Part shown: positions 62,922 through 64,000 of the stretch, piece after piece
Position numbering within the stretch: the first letter of the stretch is position 1
Layout: the number at the start of each line of letters is the position of its first letter
Source: an uncultured Acidimicrobiales bacterium
GTDB lineage: Bacteria > Actinomycetota > Acidimicrobiia > Acidimicrobiales > SZUA-35
Reading direction: 5' to 3'
DNA length: 64,000 bases
Assembly: GCA_938021675.1 (NCBI GenBank)
Contig: CALIFY010000025.1
Coordinates: 124,001-188,000, forward strand
Translations under genes and position numbers: made by a program
The notes under the pieces: generated by a model
The model's input: only the letters and a program-made list of their open reading frames with translations
Database searches by the model: none
Told to the model about the DNA's origin: nothing

Positions 62922-63794
62922 TCAGACGCCCCCATCGGACAACGATCCAGCCAGTTCGTCGATCAATGGATTGGTGGCCGTACGACGGCGGGCCGTCACC
63001 AGCCGGCGAGAGAGCAACCGCCCATCCATCGCTCGCCGCAATGGCCGTTCACCGGACTCGGCTTGGACCTCCGGCAGCACGGTCCACCCGATCGAGAGGT
63101 TCACCATTTCGCGGATCACGTCGGGTTGGTGAGATTCAGCTACGACCTCGAACGGTGCACCCCGCTCTCGAAGCGCTCGGCCTATCAACCGTCTGGTCAG
63201 TGAATCGGGCGGGAAGGTAATCCACGGCCCCCAGGTTCCTGGTTCACCGATCCGTCGGCCGTCTGGGGCATAGACCGACAACGGCTCGTCGAAAAGGTCG
63301 ACGATGACCAGCTCCTCTCCGCCGTCGTTTGGGGCGACACAGACGACGAGATCGAGGTCTCCGGCCTGGACACGATCGAGGAGCATGGCGGACGGGGCAA
63401 CTACGAGCCGCAACTCAACTTCCGGTCTGGTCTGGCGAAAGGTTGCGAGACGGTCGGGAAAGTGATGAACGGCGCAGACGTCGATCATCCCGACGCGGAG
63501 AACGCCAACCTGCCCTGATTGTCGACGGTCGATCCACTCGGCAAGGTCACGGGCCTCGGCCAGCATGCGGCGCCCGGCTTCCAATACGAACCGTCCGTCA
63601 TCGGAAAGTACTTTCCGCCTCCCCCCAGCCTCAAAAAGAGCTAGCCCGACTCGTCGCTCAAGCTCGGCCAGCCCTTGGGACAGTGCCGAGGGACTCACCC
63701 CCACCTGCTCGGCCGCCTCTGCCCAGGTGGCGGCGGCCGCCACCGCATCTAGGTACTCCAGCTGCTGAACGGTCACCTTCGGCAACTGGTTCAT
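62922..63794 (-). CDS. LysR family transcriptional regulator
   Basis: 290 residues from the ATG at 63794 (MNQLPKVTVQQLEYLDAVAAAATWAEAAEQVGVSPSALSQGLAELERRVG), with an HTH near residues 20-45; an upstream in-frame start at 63842 is less likely. The C-terminal effector-binding domain follows from about residue 90 (VLRVGMIDVCAVHHFPDRLATFRQTRP). It probably regulates itself and the divergent gene beginning at 63945 through the palindrome at 63889-63905. Confidence 0.9.
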   Translation of the reverse strand: MNQLPKVTVQQLEYLDAVAAAATWAEAAEQVGVSPSALSQGLAELERRVGLALFEAGGRRKVLSDDGRFVLEAGRRMLAEARDLAEWIDRRQSGQVGVLRVGMIDVCAVHHFPDRLATFRQTRPEVELRLVVAPSAMLLDRVQAGDLDLVVCVAPNDGGEELVIVDLFDEPLSVYAPDGRRIGEPGTWGPWITFPPDSLTRRLIGRALRERGAPFEVVAESHQPDVIREMVNLSIGWTVLPEVQAESGERPLRRAMDGRLLSRRLVTARRRTATNPLIDELAGSLSDGGV

Positions 63795-63858
63795 AGTGCT
63801 TTCAAACACACCGCAGGCGAGCGGGTCGCCGGTCGCTGGCAATTCTTGTGACTCATTG

Positions 63859-63885
63859 CACCTGCTTCATTACACCTACTTCATT
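63859..63885. repeat. 14-bp-period direct repeat in the LysR intergenic region
   Basis: CACCTGCTTCATT (63859-63871) is followed by CACCTACTTCATT (63873-63885), differing at one base. The block is AT-rich compared with its surroundings and could be a binding site. Confidence 0.4.
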
Positions 63886-63888
63886 TGA

Positions 63889-63905
63889 GTTCAGTCTTTC
63901 TGAAC
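63889..63905. promoter_or_regulatory. Candidate LysR operator
   Basis: GTTCAGTCTTTCTGAAC is a perfect palindrome with 6-bp arms and a 5-bp centre that contains the LysR T-N11-A pattern. It lies 95 bp before the LysR start and 40 bp before the divergent gene start. Confidence 0.5.
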
Positions 63906-63944
63906 TCTCTATCATTCTAGTTTAGCTTTCCTTATGTTAGGAAG

Positions 63945-64000
63945 ATGACTACAAACGACTCCGCCGCTTCCCCGTCCGGCCGGCTCGGCGTGCTCATGCC
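63945..64000 (+). CDS. Partial gene, start of a possible inositol-3-phosphate synthase-like protein
   Basis: Only 18 codons are visible, starting at ATG 63945 with AGGAAG just upstream. The peptide has a polar start and then GRLGVLMP, which resembles the beginning of inositol-3-phosphate synthases (GKLGVLLPG). The match is short, so this is a suggestion only. The gene is divergent from the LysR regulator. Confidence 0.35.
   Translation, partial: MTTNDSAASPSGRLGVLM

Overview
The window reads as a piece of a high-GC actinobacterial chromosome. The gene set points towards the class Acidimicrobiia (Ilumatobacter-like), although no rRNA or tRNA gene is present to confirm this. The supporting evidence is inferential: strong G/C third-position bias with many GTG and TTG starts, peptidoglycan enzymes carrying DUF4214 tails, a homodimeric AceE with a SucB-type E2, MoeZ, Ku plus a LigD polymerase, MMPL transport, and acyl-CoA carboxylase and acyl-CoA metabolism. 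I see no insertion sequence, integrase, phage gene, CRISPR array, rRNA or tRNA.

Layout. (1) 0.1-10.7 kb, minus strand: an envelope/surface-glycan cluster. It runs from a secreted amidase and a SpoIID-like protein, both DUF4214-tailed, through GDP-fucose synthase, a 34-codon coupled mini-gene, a double GT4 glycosyltransferase and a coiled-coil protein to a double GT2 glycosyltransferase. (2) 10.8-19.9 kb: rhodanese-ThiF (moeZ-like), sirtuin, polyprenyl-phosphate sugar transferase, leucyl aminopeptidase, LigD-type polymerase and Ku, and small unknowns. (3) 20-27.4 kb, minus strand: M24 peptidase and asparaginase, then lpd, the E2 gene and a fused lipB-lipA. This is the E2/E3 part of 2-oxoacid dehydrogenase together with its lipoylation enzymes. 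(4) 27.5-36.1 kb: epimerase, SRPBCC and DUF427 proteins, a degenerate J-domain protein, an RNase HI-SLOG fusion, AceE (the E1 that would use the E2/E3 above), an alpha/beta-hydrolase without its nucleophile, a structured 480-bp intergenic stretch, and a VapC/antitoxin pair. (5) 36.1-42.9 kb, plus strand: acyl-CoA dehydrogenase and a complete TRAP transporter followed by a lipoprotein protease. (6) 42.9-47.2 kb, minus strand: homoserine kinase, a secreted repeat protein, an RmlD-like reductase and a TetR regulator. (7) 47.4-55.8 kb, plus strand: MMPL transporter with an operator/promoter region, FumC, PlsC, FadD, a FrnE-like DsbA protein and FolE. (8) 55.9-64 kb: Nudix hydrolase, MFS transporter, acyl-CoA carboxylase alpha and beta subunits, nitroreductase, MBL hydrolase, and a LysR regulator divergent from a gene cut by the window end.

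No canonical defence island or obviously new multi-gene system is visible. The most unusual items are the LipB-LipA fusion, the RNase HI-SLOG fusion, the translationally coupled basic mini-gene between fcl and the double glycosyltransferase, the rhodanese-first MoeZ, the terminator-like hairpin inside a lipoprotein signal sequence, and the hairpin-rich leader at 34.75-34.98 kb. All family assignments come from reading motifs by eye; no database search was run.
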